A stretch of 64,000 nucleotides of DNA, from contig NZ_CP120733.1 in the NCBI RefSeq assembly GCF_029542625.1, positions 3,472,001-3,536,000 of the forward strand, read 5' to 3'. This document shows, piece after piece, positions 10,127 through 19,148 of the stretch. The notes below the pieces were generated by a model, which did no database searches, was not told the DNA's origin, and worked only from the letters and a program-made list of their open reading frames with translations. Numbering within the stretch: position 1 is the first letter of the stretch; each line of letters opens with the position of its first letter. The DNA is from Tepidibacter hydrothermalis (GTDB lineage Bacteria > Bacillota > Clostridia > Peptostreptococcales > Peptostreptococcaceae). The translations under genes were made by a program, and so were the position numbers.

Positions 10127-10825
10127 TTATAACTCTATTCTACTAAGAACCTCTTTATAAGCATCTATTACATTTCCTAAATCTCTTCTAAATCTATCCT
10201 TATCCATCTTTTGATTTGTATTTACATCCCATAATCTACAAGTATCAGGAGATACTTCATCCGCAAGTATTATCTCGTTATCTTGAGTTTTTCCAAATTC
10301 TAATTTAAAATCTATTAATTTTAAATCTAGTTTTTTGAAAAATGTCTTCAATAGTTCATTTATCTTAAAAGCCTGTTCTCTTATATAATCTAATTCTTCT
10401 TTTGTAGCAAGTTTTAAAGCTATCGCATGATAATCATTTATTAAAGGATCTCCTAAATCATCATTCTTATATGAAAATTCAAATACAGGAGATTTAAATT
10501 CTAAACCTTCATCTACTCCAAATCTTTTGCACATAGATCCTGCTGATACATTTCTAACTATAACCTCAAGAGGTACTATCTCAACAGATTTAACTATCAT
10601 TTCTCTGTCAGAAATTCTTTTTACATAATGAGTCTTTATATCATTGCTTTCTAAAAGTTCAAATACATAAGAAGATATCTTATTATTTATAATTCCCTTT
10701 TCATTTATCTCATCCTTCTTAACTCCATTAAATGCAGTAGCATCATCCTTATAATAAACTAGATATTCACCATTATTGTCAGTTTTAAAAATTTTCTTAG
10801 CCTTTCCTTCATAAAGCATTTCCAT
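10127..10825 (-). CDS. purC: SAICAR synthetase (PurC)
   Basis: Phosphoribosylaminoimidazole-succinocarboxamide synthase joins CAIR and aspartate using ATP. The N-terminus ([12 protein letters not shown]) and the [14 protein letters not shown] block are family signatures. [14 protein letters not shown] near residue 85 and [12 protein letters not shown] near residue 190 are further conserved segments. The length of 232 residues is typical. A GGAGG site precedes the ATG. It lies 104 bp before purF and about 295 bp after purE, the latter gap holding a structured element. Confidence 0.96.
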   Translation of the reverse strand: MEMLYEGKAKKIFKTDNNGEYLVYYKDDATAFNGVKKDEINEKGIINNKISSYVFELLESNDIKTHYVKRISDREMIVKSVEIVPLEVIVRNVSAGSMCKRFGVDEGLEFKSPVFEFSYKNDDLGDPLINDYHAIALKLATKEELDYIREQAFKINELLKTFFKKLDLKLIDFKLEFGKTQDNEIILADEVSPDTCRLWDVNTNQKMDKDRFRRDLGNVIDAYKEVLSRIEL

Positions 10826-10900
10826 ATTTTTTACCTCCTCAAAATAGTATTTATCTAAAATTAAGTTTAACTTTCAATTAACTTGTTATCCTAACTATTC

Positions 10901-11106
10901 TTAAAATGAGGATAATTTAAATGTTAGCTACTTTTGATTAATCTTTTACTATACAACTTAGATTGTATTGTTTAGATATACGTATAGAAACTTCTTTGTC
11001 TGACCGTAAGGGAGTTGAAGAAGTTTTAGGATATTTAATAAGATACAATCTTTAGTTGTATTAAAAGATTGATTAAGTTGCGGTATTTTAATTATTCTCA
11101 TTTTAT
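10901..11106 (-). ncRNA. Candidate structured RNA/palindromic element, copy 1 (in the purE-purC gap)
   Basis: About 206 nt fold back on themselves. The outer arms (10901-10921 and 11086-11106) pair, and an inner stem (ATACAACTTAGATTGTAT with its near-complement at 11043-11061) is long and nearly perfect. The apical core, about 10977-11036, contains GTCTGACC and GGGAGTT and is shared with copies at 41907 and 63214, while the stem bases differ with apparently matching changes. Strand is inferred from the genes around it and from terminators beside the other copies. A palindromic mobile element (MITE) is the alternative. Confidence 0.5.
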
Positions 11107-11120
11107 TTACTAACTTTATT

Positions 11121-11597
11121 TTATAAATTTCTTACAATCTCATCATCTTCTAATACTTTTTTAGCCATTTCTTTTCTGTGATTTTCAAGTTCAGTTTTAA
11201 GACTTTCATATTTCAGACTCATTATCTGAGATGCAAGCAATGATGCATTTAAAGAAGAATCTATTGTTACAGTTGCAACTGGAATTCCCTTTGGCATTTG
11301 AACCATCGAAAGTAAAGAATCCATACCATCTAAAGTTGATGATTTAATAGGAATTCCTATTACAGGTTTTAAAGTATGAGATGCAACAACTCCCGCTAAG
11401 TGTGCAGCTTTTCCAGCAGCGGCTATTATAACATCAACATCATCTATATTTTCCATAAACTTCATCAACTCATCAGGTGTTCTATGAGCCGATAAAACTC
11501 TCTTTTCAACTTCTATTCCAAATTTTTTTAATAAGTTTACTCCTTCTTCCAATTTAGGGTAATCTGACTTTGATCCCATTATTATAGCTACCTTCAT
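11121..11597 (-). CDS. purE: N5-carboxyaminoimidazole ribonucleotide mutase (PurE)
   Basis: PurE rearranges N5-CAIR to CAIR or carboxylates AIR, depending on class. The protein has 158 residues with IMGSKSDYPKLEEG at the N-terminus, the SAHRTPDEL loop with its conserved His, and the AAAGKAAHLAGVVASHT glycine loop. The ribosome site is AGGAGGTG. It is the first gene of the operon. No PurK is present here, and no riboswitch is visible in its leader, unlike guaB and the permease. Confidence 0.95.
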   Translation of the reverse strand: MKVAIIMGSKSDYPKLEEGVNLLKKFGIEVEKRVLSAHRTPDELMKFMENIDDVDVIIAAAGKAAHLAGVVASHTLKPVIGIPIKSSTLDGMDSLLSMVQMPKGIPVATVTIDSSLNASLLASQIMSLKYESLKTELENHRKEMAKKVLEDDEIVRNL

Positions 11598-11660
11598 AAG
11601 GCACCTCCTATAAATTTTATTTTATCCTATAAATCCCATTTTGTCCTAAAATGAGTATAA

Positions 11661-11731
11661 AAATTCGCTTTTAACTCATAGCTCATCTCGCCAACGAGTC
11701 CTACGCTCTCTGTTACTCAAAATAGTTGACA
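11661..11731. repeat. REP-like intergenic repeat, copy A (purE leader)
   Basis: The block AATTCGC to AATAGTTG contains the shared core CGCCAACGAGTCCTACG and CTCAAAATAGTTG. It matches 36954-37027 (guaB leader) and 54142-54214 (cobT leader). The core folds as an imperfect hairpin between CAACGAG and CTC(C)GTTG, weaker in this copy. No ORF runs through it. Confidence 0.65.
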
Positions 11732-11792
11732 CTACAGTTTTTTACCAATATCATACATATATTCAAGTTTTATACTTGATTATGAGTAAAAA

Positions 11793-11831
11793 AATAGCCC
11801 CATATAGAATTTTCTATAAATTAGGGCTATT
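11793..11831 (-). terminator. Terminator of the purine permease gene
   Basis: The stem AATAGCCC/GGGCTATT is followed on the minus strand by seven T residues. It begins just after the permease stop codon, so purE probably has its own promoter between here and 11598. Confidence 0.85.
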
Positions 11832-11838
11832 ATTTAAT

Positions 11839-13188
11839 TTAACCAGCGAATCCGTACTTTAATATAAAGAGTAAAGATAAAATATATAAAGTAGGTTGAA
11901 TCTCGTGTTTTTTACCAGTTAAAAGCTTTATTGCTGTATATGAAACTATTCCAAATACCAATCCTTCAGCTATACTATATGCAAGTGGCATCATTATAAC
12001 TGTTAAGAAAGCTGGTATTGCCTCTGTAAAATCATTAAAATCTATTTTAAGAAGTGATGATGCCATCATAACTCCTACCAGTATTAATACTGGTGCTGTT
12101 GCTTGTGATGGTATTGATGTAAATATAGGTGCGAATAAAGTTGATACTAAGAATAATATTCCTGTTGTGAAAGCTGTAAGACCTGTTCTTCCACCTTCTG
12201 CTATACCAGATGCACTCTCAACAAATACTGTAACTGTAGAAGTTCCAAGCATAGCTCCTGCTGTTGTTCCTACAGCATCTGCAAATAATGCTTGCTTTGC
12301 TCTTGGAAGATTTCCATTTTCATCTAACATATCAGCCTTACTAGCAAGACCAACTAAACATCCTATAGTATCAAATAAATCAACGAACAAGAACGTAAAT
12401 ACTACTACTACCATATCCATACTGAATATTTCAGATGATGGTATATGTCTAAAAGCCATAAATATCGGAGATAAAGACGGTGGTGTATCTATTAATCTAT
12501 GAGGCGCTGCTACTATTCCTGTAACCATACCTATTGCTGATGTAACTATCATTCCTATTAAAAAAGCTCCCTTAACATTTTTACTAAGTAAAACTGATGT
12601 AAGTATAATTCCAAATATTGCAAGTAATGCTAATGGACTTTTAAGATTTCCAAGTGTTAATATTGCTCCTCCAGCTTCTATGAATCCTACTCCTACAAGT
12701 CCTATAAAAGCTATAAACAATCCAATACCTGCTGTAACAGCATTTTTTAAAGTTTGAGGAATTGCATTTATTATTTTTTCACGAACGTTGAAAAATGTAA
12801 GTAATATAAATATGATACCTTCTATAAATACGGCAGTTAAAGCAAATTGCCATGAATATCCCATACCTAAAACAACTCCGTATGCAAAGAATGCATTAAG
12901 ACCCATACCAGGTGCAAGCGCCATTGGGTAGTTAGCAAAAAACGCCATAACAAAAGTTGCTATTACAGATGCAAGTGCTGTTGCCATGAATACTGCACCC
13001 TTATCCATTCCCGCATCACCAAGAATCATTGGATTTACTACTAATATATATGCCATTGTCATAAAAGTCGTAATACCTGCAAGAACTTCTTTTTTAACAG
13101 TAGTTCCATGTTCTGAAAGCTTAAATATCTTTTCTAGCATACCTTTTGGCTGCTCCATAGAATCAACTTTTTTTTCTGCTAATTGCAT
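11839..13188 (-). CDS. NCS2-family guanine/hypoxanthine permease (PbuG/AdeQ-like)
   Basis: The protein of 449 residues has about 12 hydrophobic segments and belongs to the AzgA-like branch of the NCS2 permeases. Recognisable blocks are MTMAYILVVNPMIL near residue 45, APGMGLNAFFAYGVV near residue 92, FVDLFDTIGCLVG in the middle and the C-terminal EAIPAFLTVIMMPLAYSIAEG. It imports purine bases by proton symport. A guanine-class riboswitch in its leader fits guanine/hypoxanthine as substrate. It is monocistronic, with its own promoter and terminator, and the ribosome site is AGGAGG. Confidence 0.92.
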   Translation of the reverse strand: MQLAEKKVDSMEQPKGMLEKIFKLSEHGTTVKKEVLAGITTFMTMAYILVVNPMILGDAGMDKGAVFMATALASVIATFVMAFFANYPMALAPGMGLNAFFAYGVVLGMGYSWQFALTAVFIEGIIFILLTFFNVREKIINAIPQTLKNAVTAGIGLFIAFIGLVGVGFIEAGGAILTLGNLKSPLALLAIFGIILTSVLLSKNVKGAFLIGMIVTSAIGMVTGIVAAPHRLIDTPPSLSPIFMAFRHIPSSEIFSMDMVVVVFTFLFVDLFDTIGCLVGLASKADMLDENGNLPRAKQALFADAVGTTAGAMLGTSTVTVFVESASGIAEGGRTGLTAFTTGILFLVSTLFAPIFTSIPSQATAPVLILVGVMMASSLLKIDFNDFTEAIPAFLTVIMMPLAYSIAEGLVFGIVSYTAIKLLTGKKHEIQPTLYILSLLFILKYGFAG

Positions 13189-13243
13189 TTATATTCCTCC
13201 TTAAATTTAATAAAGCTAGCTCAAACAATTCTTACAATTATAT

Positions 13244-13292
13244 AAGAAAAGCTTTAAACTAGCTAGATTTAATGAAATATAAAGCTTTTCTT
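13244..13292 (-). promoter_or_regulatory. Expression-platform hairpin of the permease riboswitch
   Basis: A 12-bp perfect inverted repeat (AAGAAAAGCTTT and AAAGCTTTTCTT) starts at the 3' edge of the aptamer and shares its last bases (CTTATA). Aptamer P1 formation and this hairpin therefore compete. It probably controls readthrough, although the T-run after it is short. Confidence 0.6.
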
Positions 13293-13356
13293 ATAGCTGG
13301 AATGTTTGAGGCTATTCCGTAGAAACTCCCCGACCATATTACGGAGATTATATAAG
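13290..13356 (-). promoter_or_regulatory. Purine (guanine-class) riboswitch aptamer
   Basis: The minus strand shows the three-way junction of purine riboswitches: P1 CTTATA/TATAAG, the P2 loop with GTAATATGGT, J2/3 as AGTTTCTAC, the P3 loop with the A-rich CTCAAAC, and the closing segment CAGCTATAAG. The base before TAT at the specificity position is C, which indicates guanine/hypoxanthine rather than adenine. Confidence 0.93.
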
Positions 13357-13388
13357 AAAGTTCGGCTATTCAGTTATCTTATGATTTA

Positions 13389-13417
13389 ATAATAAATTAT
13401 TGTTCGTTAATAGTCAA
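13389..13417 (-). promoter_or_regulatory. Sigma-A promoter of the permease leader
   Basis: On the minus strand TTGACT at 13417-13412 and TATTAT at 13394-13389 are separated by 17 bp. Transcription would start just upstream of the riboswitch. Confidence 0.7.
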
Positions 13418-13593
13418 TACTTTTTATTGTTTTTTTTATTATTTATTTTAAATGTACGCACAGCTACGAACATTATTTTGTTTTTCAGTTGTTTTACATT
13501 TTTAAAATCCCCTTACAAATATCTATTTTTATAACTTTTATGTCTCTCAAAATTATTTTACAAACGTTTAAGAAATATTCTTTAAAAAAACAT

Positions 13594-13672
13594 AAAAATA
13601 AGGCTTATCAAAAAATTAGTAATGTATTTAAACATTTAATACATTCTCCGAATTTTAATAAGTCTTATTTTT
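13594..13672 (-). terminator. Terminator after the chemoreceptor gene
   Basis: A long stem (AAAAATAAGGCTTAT with ATAAGTCTTATTTTT) encloses a second inverted repeat (AATGTATTTAAAC with TTTAATACATT). It lies directly after the chemoreceptor stop codon, with T5 on the minus strand. Confidence 0.75.
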
Positions 13673-13695
13673 TGACTTAAGCACCCGTTATTTTT

Positions 13696-15372
13696 TTATA
13701 ATTTAAACTTATCTATTTCAGATTGTAAAAGATCTGAAAGCCCATTCAAATCTGTTGCACGGTTTGATAATCCTTCTATATTGTTCACAGATTCTTCTAA
13801 TGCAGCAGCTATTTGTTCAGTACTAGCAGAAGTTTCTTCTGATACTGCAGATATATTTTGTATAGACTCTACCACATCATCTTTATTATTCTTTATGCTT
13901 TTGCTAAAGTCTAAAACATCATCTGTTTTATATTTTAATTCATTTAGTGCTTTTGAGATTTGACTAAATGCCTCTTCTGTTTTATTTACATTATCATTAT
14001 TTTGTTCAACTATAACTACATTACTTTCTATTTCAGAAACAGCTAAACTAGATTTTTCTTTAATACTGCTAATTTGATTTTTTATTTCTTCTGTAGATTT
14101 AGCAGTTTGCTCTGCTAACTTTCTAATTTCGTCAGCAACTACTGCAAATCCCTTTCCAGCTTCACCTGCTCTAGCTGATTCTATAGAAGCATTTAAAGCT
14201 AATAAGTTAGTTTGAGATGCAATGGATGTTATAGTATCTACAATACCTGTAATTTGTGCAGAGTTTTGATCCATATCCACAACAATATTTTTAACTTTAT
14301 TTGAAATCTCTTTATTTTTTATAGTAGATTCAATTAGATTTTTTATGTTTTCTGATCCTTTATCACTCAATGTATCAGTTTCTATAATCATACTTGCTAT
14401 ATCATTACTTATGTTTAATATTTTATCTATTTCTGAAGATAATTCAGTTATTTTTATCAAACTACTTTCTGTATCTATAGCTTGTGCTTCTGTTGCCTTA
14501 CTGATTTCTTCAATAGTTATAGATATTTCATTATTTGAACTTAAAGTATCTTGTGATATTTTAGAAAGGTGCTGTGATGCTTCATTGATAGTGTATGATG
14601 ATGTTTTTATTGAACCAACTATATCAGCTATTTTGCTTCGCATCTCTAAAATCGATATTGTTATTCTTCCAATTTCATCATTATTATTAGTTAATTTTTT
14701 ATAAGTATCATCATTTTCTAAATCAAATTCACTCGTTCTATTTATAAGATTAACTAATTTATCTAAAGGTTTAAATACTTTTCCAAATACAATAATCATT
14801 AATATACCAATTAAAACAAAACTACTTATAGTTGTTATTATCTGTGTAATTAAGAAACTATCGATAATCTTTTTTATTCCACTTTCAGGTAGCCCTATAT
14901 CCACAACTCCTACTAGTTCTCCATTTTTATATATGGGAACCATAATATCATATGTCCAAATCTTTTGGACATCTGCATAAAATTTTGATGTTTTTATATT
15001 TCCATTTTTAGACCCATCTATACTATATTCATCTTCATATACTTTTCCTATTTTTTGTTTATCACTATGAGCTATAGCAGTAACATTAGTATCTATAATA
15101 ATTGCATAAGCTATATTATTTTGAAGAGCTTTTTTTTCTACAAACTTCTGTAGATTTTCTATATCATTTTCATCTGATTTTAAAATATATTCTGCTTGAT
15201 ATGCTATTTCTTGAACTTGCTCGACTCCCTTTTCTAAAAATACATCAGTCATTTTGTTTTCAATTAGTTCTTTACTTACCCAAGTACTAAAAAATAATAA
15301 TATTCCAAATAATACAAGTGATACAGTTGTAATTTTATTTTTTAGCGTTCTTTTTGTAATTTTGACTTCCAT
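13696..15372 (-). CDS. Methyl-accepting chemotaxis protein with extracytoplasmic Cache-like sensor
   Basis: The protein of 558 residues starts with a short basic cytoplasmic stretch and a membrane helix at about 14-36. An extracellular sensor follows, about 40-170, whose [17 protein letters not shown] and [17 protein letters not shown] segments fit a single-Cache (sCache) domain. A second membrane helix lies near 175-200, followed by HAMP and a long coiled-coil signalling domain. The hairpin tip is close to [38 protein letters not shown]. It feeds CheA/CheW, and a lone CheY lies far away at 55349. The ligand cannot be predicted. The upstream ribosome site is GGGGGAGG. Confidence 0.92.
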   Translation of the reverse strand: MEVKITKRTLKNKITTVSLVLFGILLFFSTWVSKELIENKMTDVFLEKGVEQVQEIAYQAEYILKSDENDIENLQKFVEKKALQNNIAYAIIIDTNVTAIAHSDKQKIGKVYEDEYSIDGSKNGNIKTSKFYADVQKIWTYDIMVPIYKNGELVGVVDIGLPESGIKKIIDSFLITQIITTISSFVLIGILMIIVFGKVFKPLDKLVNLINRTSEFDLENDDTYKKLTNNNDEIGRITISILEMRSKIADIVGSIKTSSYTINEASQHLSKISQDTLSSNNEISITIEEISKATEAQAIDTESSLIKITELSSEIDKILNISNDIASMIIETDTLSDKGSENIKNLIESTIKNKEISNKVKNIVVDMDQNSAQITGIVDTITSIASQTNLLALNASIESARAGEAGKGFAVVADEIRKLAEQTAKSTEEIKNQISSIKEKSSLAVSEIESNVVIVEQNNDNVNKTEEAFSQISKALNELKYKTDDVLDFSKSIKNNKDDVVESIQNISAVSEETSASTEQIAAALEESVNNIEGLSNRATDLNGLSDLLQSEIDKFKL

Positions 15373-15528
15373 TTTGAAACAAACCTCCCCCTATTGTATT
15401 TATTATACTGTAAACATTATTCGACATTTAAATATACATTACCTGCAAATTATATATTATTTAAATATTAATGGATATTAAGGTGGATTAATATTATTTT
15501 GGTTTTATATTCCTTAATTAAGTATTAT

Positions 15529-15557
15529 TTGAATTTTTTGTATTTTATTGTTATAAT
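15529..15557 (+). promoter_or_regulatory. Sigma-A promoter of agrBD
   Basis: TTGAAT (15529-15534) and TATAAT (15552-15557) are separated by 17 bp, about 30 bp ahead of the agrB start codon. Confidence 0.7.
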
Positions 15558-15586
15558 TCATAATATACAAAGGAAAGGTGTTAAAT

Positions 15587-16189
15587 ATGAATTTTATTTA
15601 TAAGACAACCGACACTATATTCGATTCAATAAAACCTTATATAAAAAACAAATCTGAAGATGATTTAGAAATTGCCAAGTATGGTCTAAATCTTTTTTTA
15701 ATGGAGCTTTATAAACTTCCTATATTTTTAGGACTTGCTTATTTTTTAGGCATGCTTAAGTACAGTATTTTAAGTTATCTATTATTTGGATTTATCAGAG
15801 GTAAAGCGCATGGTATACATATGAAAAATGGAAAGTTGTGTCTTTTTTATAGCTGTATATCATTTTTTAGTTTAATTTACATATCCAGGCTACTATCGCT
15901 TACTATAAGTATTAAATTATGTATATCTACATTCATACTATATATACTATATAAATACGCTCCAGCAGATACAGAACAAAGACCTTTGCTCAATGCATTA
16001 ACTAGAAAAAAGAAAAAAATTTCCTCTATTTTAGTTGGAATTATATACATTATTCTATCTTTAGTCTGCACAACTCAAACAATATCTAATATATTCTTAT
16101 TTGTGATGTTATTAGAGTGTATAGCTATACACCCTATTACATATAAAATATTTGACAGGAGGTATAAAAACTATGAAGATTTCGAATAA
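15587..16189 (+). CDS. agrB: AgrB-type peptide-processing membrane protease
   Basis: AgrB cleaves and cyclises the AgrD propeptide into an autoinducing peptide. The 200-residue, multi-pass protein has the catalytic His in the RGKAHGIHMK stretch and a downstream Cys pair candidate in GKLCLFYSC. The PADTEQRPL segment is a family hallmark between membrane helices. A GTG at 15578 opens the frame, but ATG 15587 follows the AGGAAAGG ribosome site at proper distance. It overlaps agrD by 17 bp, a normal agrBD arrangement. Confidence 0.93.
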   Translation: MNFIYKTTDTIFDSIKPYIKNKSEDDLEIAKYGLNLFLMELYKLPIFLGLAYFLGMLKYSILSYLLFGFIRGKAHGIHMKNGKLCLFYSCISFFSLIYISRLLSLTISIKLCISTFILYILYKYAPADTEQRPLLNALTRKKKKISSILVGIIYIILSLVCTTQTISNIFLFVMLLECIAIHPITYKIFDRRYKNYEDFE

Positions 16190-16319
16190 GTTAAAAACTA
16201 TAGTATCTACATTTATATTTACTTCTGCTTTTTTCTTCGCTACTACATCTATAGGCCTTTGTTGTCCTAAAGGACTTCTTGAAGAACCTACAGCTCCAAA
16301 ATCATTATTAAAAAAATAG
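16173..16319 (+). CDS. agrD: AgrD-type autoinducing peptide precursor
   Basis: This 48-residue ORF (MKISNKLKTIVSTFIF at the start) has an amphipathic/hydrophobic leader, a Cys-containing segment GLCCPKGLL and the acidic tail EEPTAPKSLLKK. That order matches AgrD: leader, thiolactone-forming core, and an E-P-x-x-P recognition tail. A GGAGG site lies 8 bases ahead of the ATG, within agrB. Two adjacent cysteines make the ring-forming residue ambiguous. The TAG stop codon lies inside the following terminator stem. Confidence 0.88.
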   Translation: MKISNKLKTIVSTFIFTSAFFFATTSIGLCCPKGLLEEPTAPKSLLKK

Positions 16320-16345
16320 AACAACTTCGGTTGTTCTATTTTTTT
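16310..16345. terminator. Bidirectional terminator with UUCG loop shared by agrD and the kinase
   Basis: A 16-bp perfect stem closes on a TTCG tetraloop, with A7 and T7 at the ends. It serves both convergent genes. The agrD stop codon (16317-16319) and the kinase stop codon (16336-16338) lie at mirrored places in the two arms. Confidence 0.95.
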
Positions 16346-17619
16346 AATATAAGTTCTACCTTAAATAATTCATATTCTATTCTTGTATTTATGCACATAT
16401 TAGTATACTTAGTTTTTGATAATTTCTTTACGGTATTAAGACCTAATCCTCTATTTTCGCCCTTAGTAGAATATCCCTTATCAAATATTTTATTGATATC
16501 AGGTTTATTTTTAAATGAATTCGATATAATTATATTAATCTCAGATTTTTTATTTGATATGCCAATATTTAATATTTTTTCATATGATTCCATACTTGCT
16601 TCCATTGCATTATCAAGTAATATTCCAAATATTTTACACATATCTATATCTTCTACGTAAAAATTGCTAATATCATCACTTATATCTATATTCAAATTTA
16701 TTTTATTTGAAATAGCTTTTGAAACTTTAAAACTCATCAAACCTTTTATAGGACTATTATTTATTTTATTAAGTCCGTATAGCTTCTTATTGTTTATCTT
16801 TTGGTTCTTACATATATCCTCATAAAAATACTTCTTTAATCCATTCATATCATCTTTTGCTAAAAATCCGCCAATTGATAACAATATATTATTCTGATCA
16901 TGCTTATATTCTCTCATACTATCTAAAGATTCTTCTATAATATTATTGTATATTTGTATATATTTCTTTTCGCTTTTTTCAATATCTAATTTGTTCATTA
17001 CCATAAATATGAGATAGCTTATGAAAAGAAAAAATACCAGTACAAATGTAACAGTAATTATATTTTGCATATTTTTCGAATCATTATACATATATATGTA
17101 ACTCATATAAACTAATATAAAAGCATTTATGTATACCCAAAGGAATTTTTCCTCTTCAGAAATTATCTTTTTATTTATCTCTTTAAATTTCAATAAAATG
17201 TTACATAACACTATAGATACAGCAACCACCAATATATTAGGTATTATTATATTAAAATACATGTTTTCAGTTAGCACTTTAGGAACGATATTGCTTTTAT
17301 ATAAAAAAAGTCCTGCACCTATATCTGCTATTTGAAATATCCAAAAGGTCAAAATATAAGATAAAAAAAAGTTATCTTTCTTTTTTCTTATTATATAATA
17401 TATAGCTACTTCTAAAAGTATATAATATACTCCCAGTCTTATAGGTTTAACAGCTACTATATTCATAATAAAATCTACTAATGTTATTAACAGCACATAC
17501 TTTACTTCTAATCTTAAATTCTTCTCTATATTCCCCTCAAATTTTTTGAATACATAAATAAAAAAGTAACTAAATAAACCTGTCATTATAAAATCATACA
17601 CATTAATCATTTCATTCAT
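16336..17619 (-). CDS. AgrC-like GHKL sensor histidine kinase, full length
   Basis: The N-terminal half (about 1-215) has six or seven hydrophobic helices, as in AgrC-type peptide receptors. The H-box is REYKHDQNNILLSIGG near residue 245, the N-box LLDNAMEAS near 345, and the G-box GYSTKGENRGLGLNTVKKL near 385. This is the HPK10/GHKL architecture. It is convergent with agrBD, so it could be the cognate receptor, but no LytTR response regulator is next to it. ATG 17619 sits close to GAAGGACGG; a start three codons later is possible. Confidence 0.88.
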   Translation of the reverse strand: MNEMINVYDFIMTGLFSYFFIYVFKKFEGNIEKNLRLEVKYVLLITLVDFIMNIVAVKPIRLGVYYILLEVAIYYIIRKKKDNFFLSYILTFWIFQIADIGAGLFLYKSNIVPKVLTENMYFNIIIPNILVVAVSIVLCNILLKFKEINKKIISEEEKFLWVYINAFILVYMSYIYMYNDSKNMQNIITVTFVLVFFLFISYLIFMVMNKLDIEKSEKKYIQIYNNIIEESLDSMREYKHDQNNILLSIGGFLAKDDMNGLKKYFYEDICKNQKINNKKLYGLNKINNSPIKGLMSFKVSKAISNKINLNIDISDDISNFYVEDIDMCKIFGILLDNAMEASMESYEKILNIGISNKKSEINIIISNSFKNKPDINKIFDKGYSTKGENRGLGLNTVKKLSKTKYTNMCINTRIEYELFKVELILKK

Positions 17620-17769
17620 CCGTCCTTCGCAAGTTTGTAATGTATTATATTTTGTTATTTATTTCAAATATGTCCAAATTTATCTTTATTTTATATTTTA
17701 CACTATACGACAATAATTTTGTATACTTTGACATTAATTAGTGTTATTTAAATTTTAATTTATATATTT

Positions 17770-17838
17770 AATAAAAAAGTTCTTCTTTAAAAAAATTTCA
17801 AATGTAAACTTTTTTGAAACTCATAACGAAAATTATAT
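17770..17838. repeat. 69-bp dispersed intergenic repeat, copy 2
   Basis: It aligns without gaps to 264-332 in the same orientation, with the same TTGAAA and AACGAAAATTATA blocks. It lies between the two AgrC-like kinase genes. No ORF runs through it. Confidence 0.6.
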
Positions 17839-17850
17839 AGTTTCTTTATA

Positions 17851-17892
17851 GATAAAAAATAGCGATGGTTTAAACCATCGCTATTTTTTATC
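17851..17892. terminator. Perfect 42-bp palindromic terminator of the short kinase
   Basis: 21-bp perfect arms (GATAAAAAATAGCGATGGTTT and its complement) meet without a loop. The last codons of the short kinase, including its TAG stop, form the right arm. A6/T6 ends allow termination in both directions. Confidence 0.9.
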
Positions 17893-18825
17893 TATAATTA
17901 TTTCTTGATTAAATAAATCTTCTTTTATATATGTATTCATATTCATATTTGTATACTGTTTATCATTAATTTTTTTAACTATATCAAGACCTAGTCCTCT
18001 ATCTCTCCCTTTAGTAGAATATCCTTTTATAAATATATTATTTAAATCAGGTTTTAAATTGTATGTGTTTGAAATTTTTATAATTATTTTTTCATTTTCT
18101 TCATTGATATTAATATTTATTATCTTTTCTTTAGATTCCACACTAGCCTCTATAGCATTATCTATTAATATACCAAATATCTTGCATATATCAACGTCTT
18201 TTAAAATAAAGTCTTCTATGTATTGTTCTATATTCAAGTTAAAATCAATTCCCAAAGAACTTGCTTTTGATGCTTTTAAATTTATCAATCCTTTAAGAGG
18301 TATATTATTTATATTTATACTTCCATATATACTGTTGTTTATATATTTATCATTAACCAGATTTTCATAAAAGTATTTTTCTAATCCTTCCATATTTTTG
18401 CTAGCTATATAACCACTTATACACATCAAGGTATTCCTATAATCATGCTTAAATGCTCTCAGATTCTCAAGAGATTCCTCTATCATATTAGCATATAACT
18501 GAATATCTTTCTTTTGGCTTTTTTCCTTATATAACTTATCTACTACTAAGTATACAAAATAACTTAAAAGCGAACAACATATAAATAAGAATATAAAAAA
18601 TACTATAAACTGATTTAGATTTTTATCTATGTTTTCATAATAGTATACCACTACTATAAATAGCATAGTTACAAATACAATGTATATCCAAAATACTTTA
18701 TCTGTATCATCATCATTAATTTCATAAGATCTATTATAATGCTTATAATCTTCTAAAATTTTAAATACAAATGAAAATGAATATGTACATAAAAATGTTA
18801 CAACAAATAAACAAACATAATACAT
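17881..18825 (-). CDS. AgrC-like GHKL sensor kinase with shortened membrane domain
   Basis: The protein of 314 residues is clearly a paralogue of the 427-residue neighbour. The H-box RAFKHDYRNTLMCISGYIASKNMEGLEKYFYEN and the KGYSTKGRDRGLGLDIVKK G-box align closely. The N-terminus is over 100 residues shorter and has only three or so helices, so most of the usual peptide-sensing membrane region is missing. A clean GGGAGGATTAA ribosome site supports ATG 18825, so this is not an annotation error. It may sense another ligand, form heterodimers, or be decaying. Confidence 0.85.
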   Translation of the reverse strand: MYYVCLFVVTFLCTYSFSFVFKILEDYKHYNRSYEINDDDTDKVFWIYIVFVTMLFIVVVYYYENIDKNLNQFIVFFIFLFICCSLLSYFVYLVVDKLYKEKSQKKDIQLYANMIEESLENLRAFKHDYRNTLMCISGYIASKNMEGLEKYFYENLVNDKYINNSIYGSININNIPLKGLINLKASKASSLGIDFNLNIEQYIEDFILKDVDICKIFGILIDNAIEASVESKEKIINININEENEKIIIKISNTYNLKPDLNNIFIKGYSTKGRDRGLGLDIVKKINDKQYTNMNMNTYIKEDLFNQEIIIDKK

Positions 18826-19148
18826 TTAATCCTCCCTAAGAATGTTAATTAGTAGTACATTAGTATATATTATATTATCTTTTGAATTATATGTAAATAA
18901 TTTTAGCGAAATTTGTATAAATATGAAAAAAATTTAAATTTAATTAAAATAAAATTATATTTCATAAAAAAAGTAGATCTTAATTACTTAAAATTAAGAC
19001 CTACTTTTTTTATCAACAATCTGTACTAAAATTTCGCAATTAATTAAGGGCGAAGTTTTAATATTTGATTTTTTTAGATGGATAAGGTGTATTGGTGCTA
19101 AACACCGGCAAGAGTTTCAGCTAATTTCATTGTATATTATAAATCATT
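18826..19148. other. 323-bp intergenic region with hairpins
   Basis: AT-rich DNA upstream of the short kinase. It holds the strong terminator at 18966-19011 and a weaker AAAATTTCGC/GCGAAGTTTT hairpin at about 19027-19057. No ORF with a ribosome site is seen. Confidence 0.5.
18966..19011. terminator. Bidirectional terminator between kinase and rhodanese genes
   Basis: A stem of about 18 bp with one mismatch (AAAAAAAGTAGATCTTAATT with its complement) is flanked by A7 and T7. It most likely ends the sulfurtransferase transcript on the minus strand. Confidence 0.8.

Noticed and set aside
13489-13680. Plus-strand ORF of 63 codons
   Set aside because: No ribosome site, lysine-rich low-complexity sequence, and it spans the chemoreceptor terminator hairpin.
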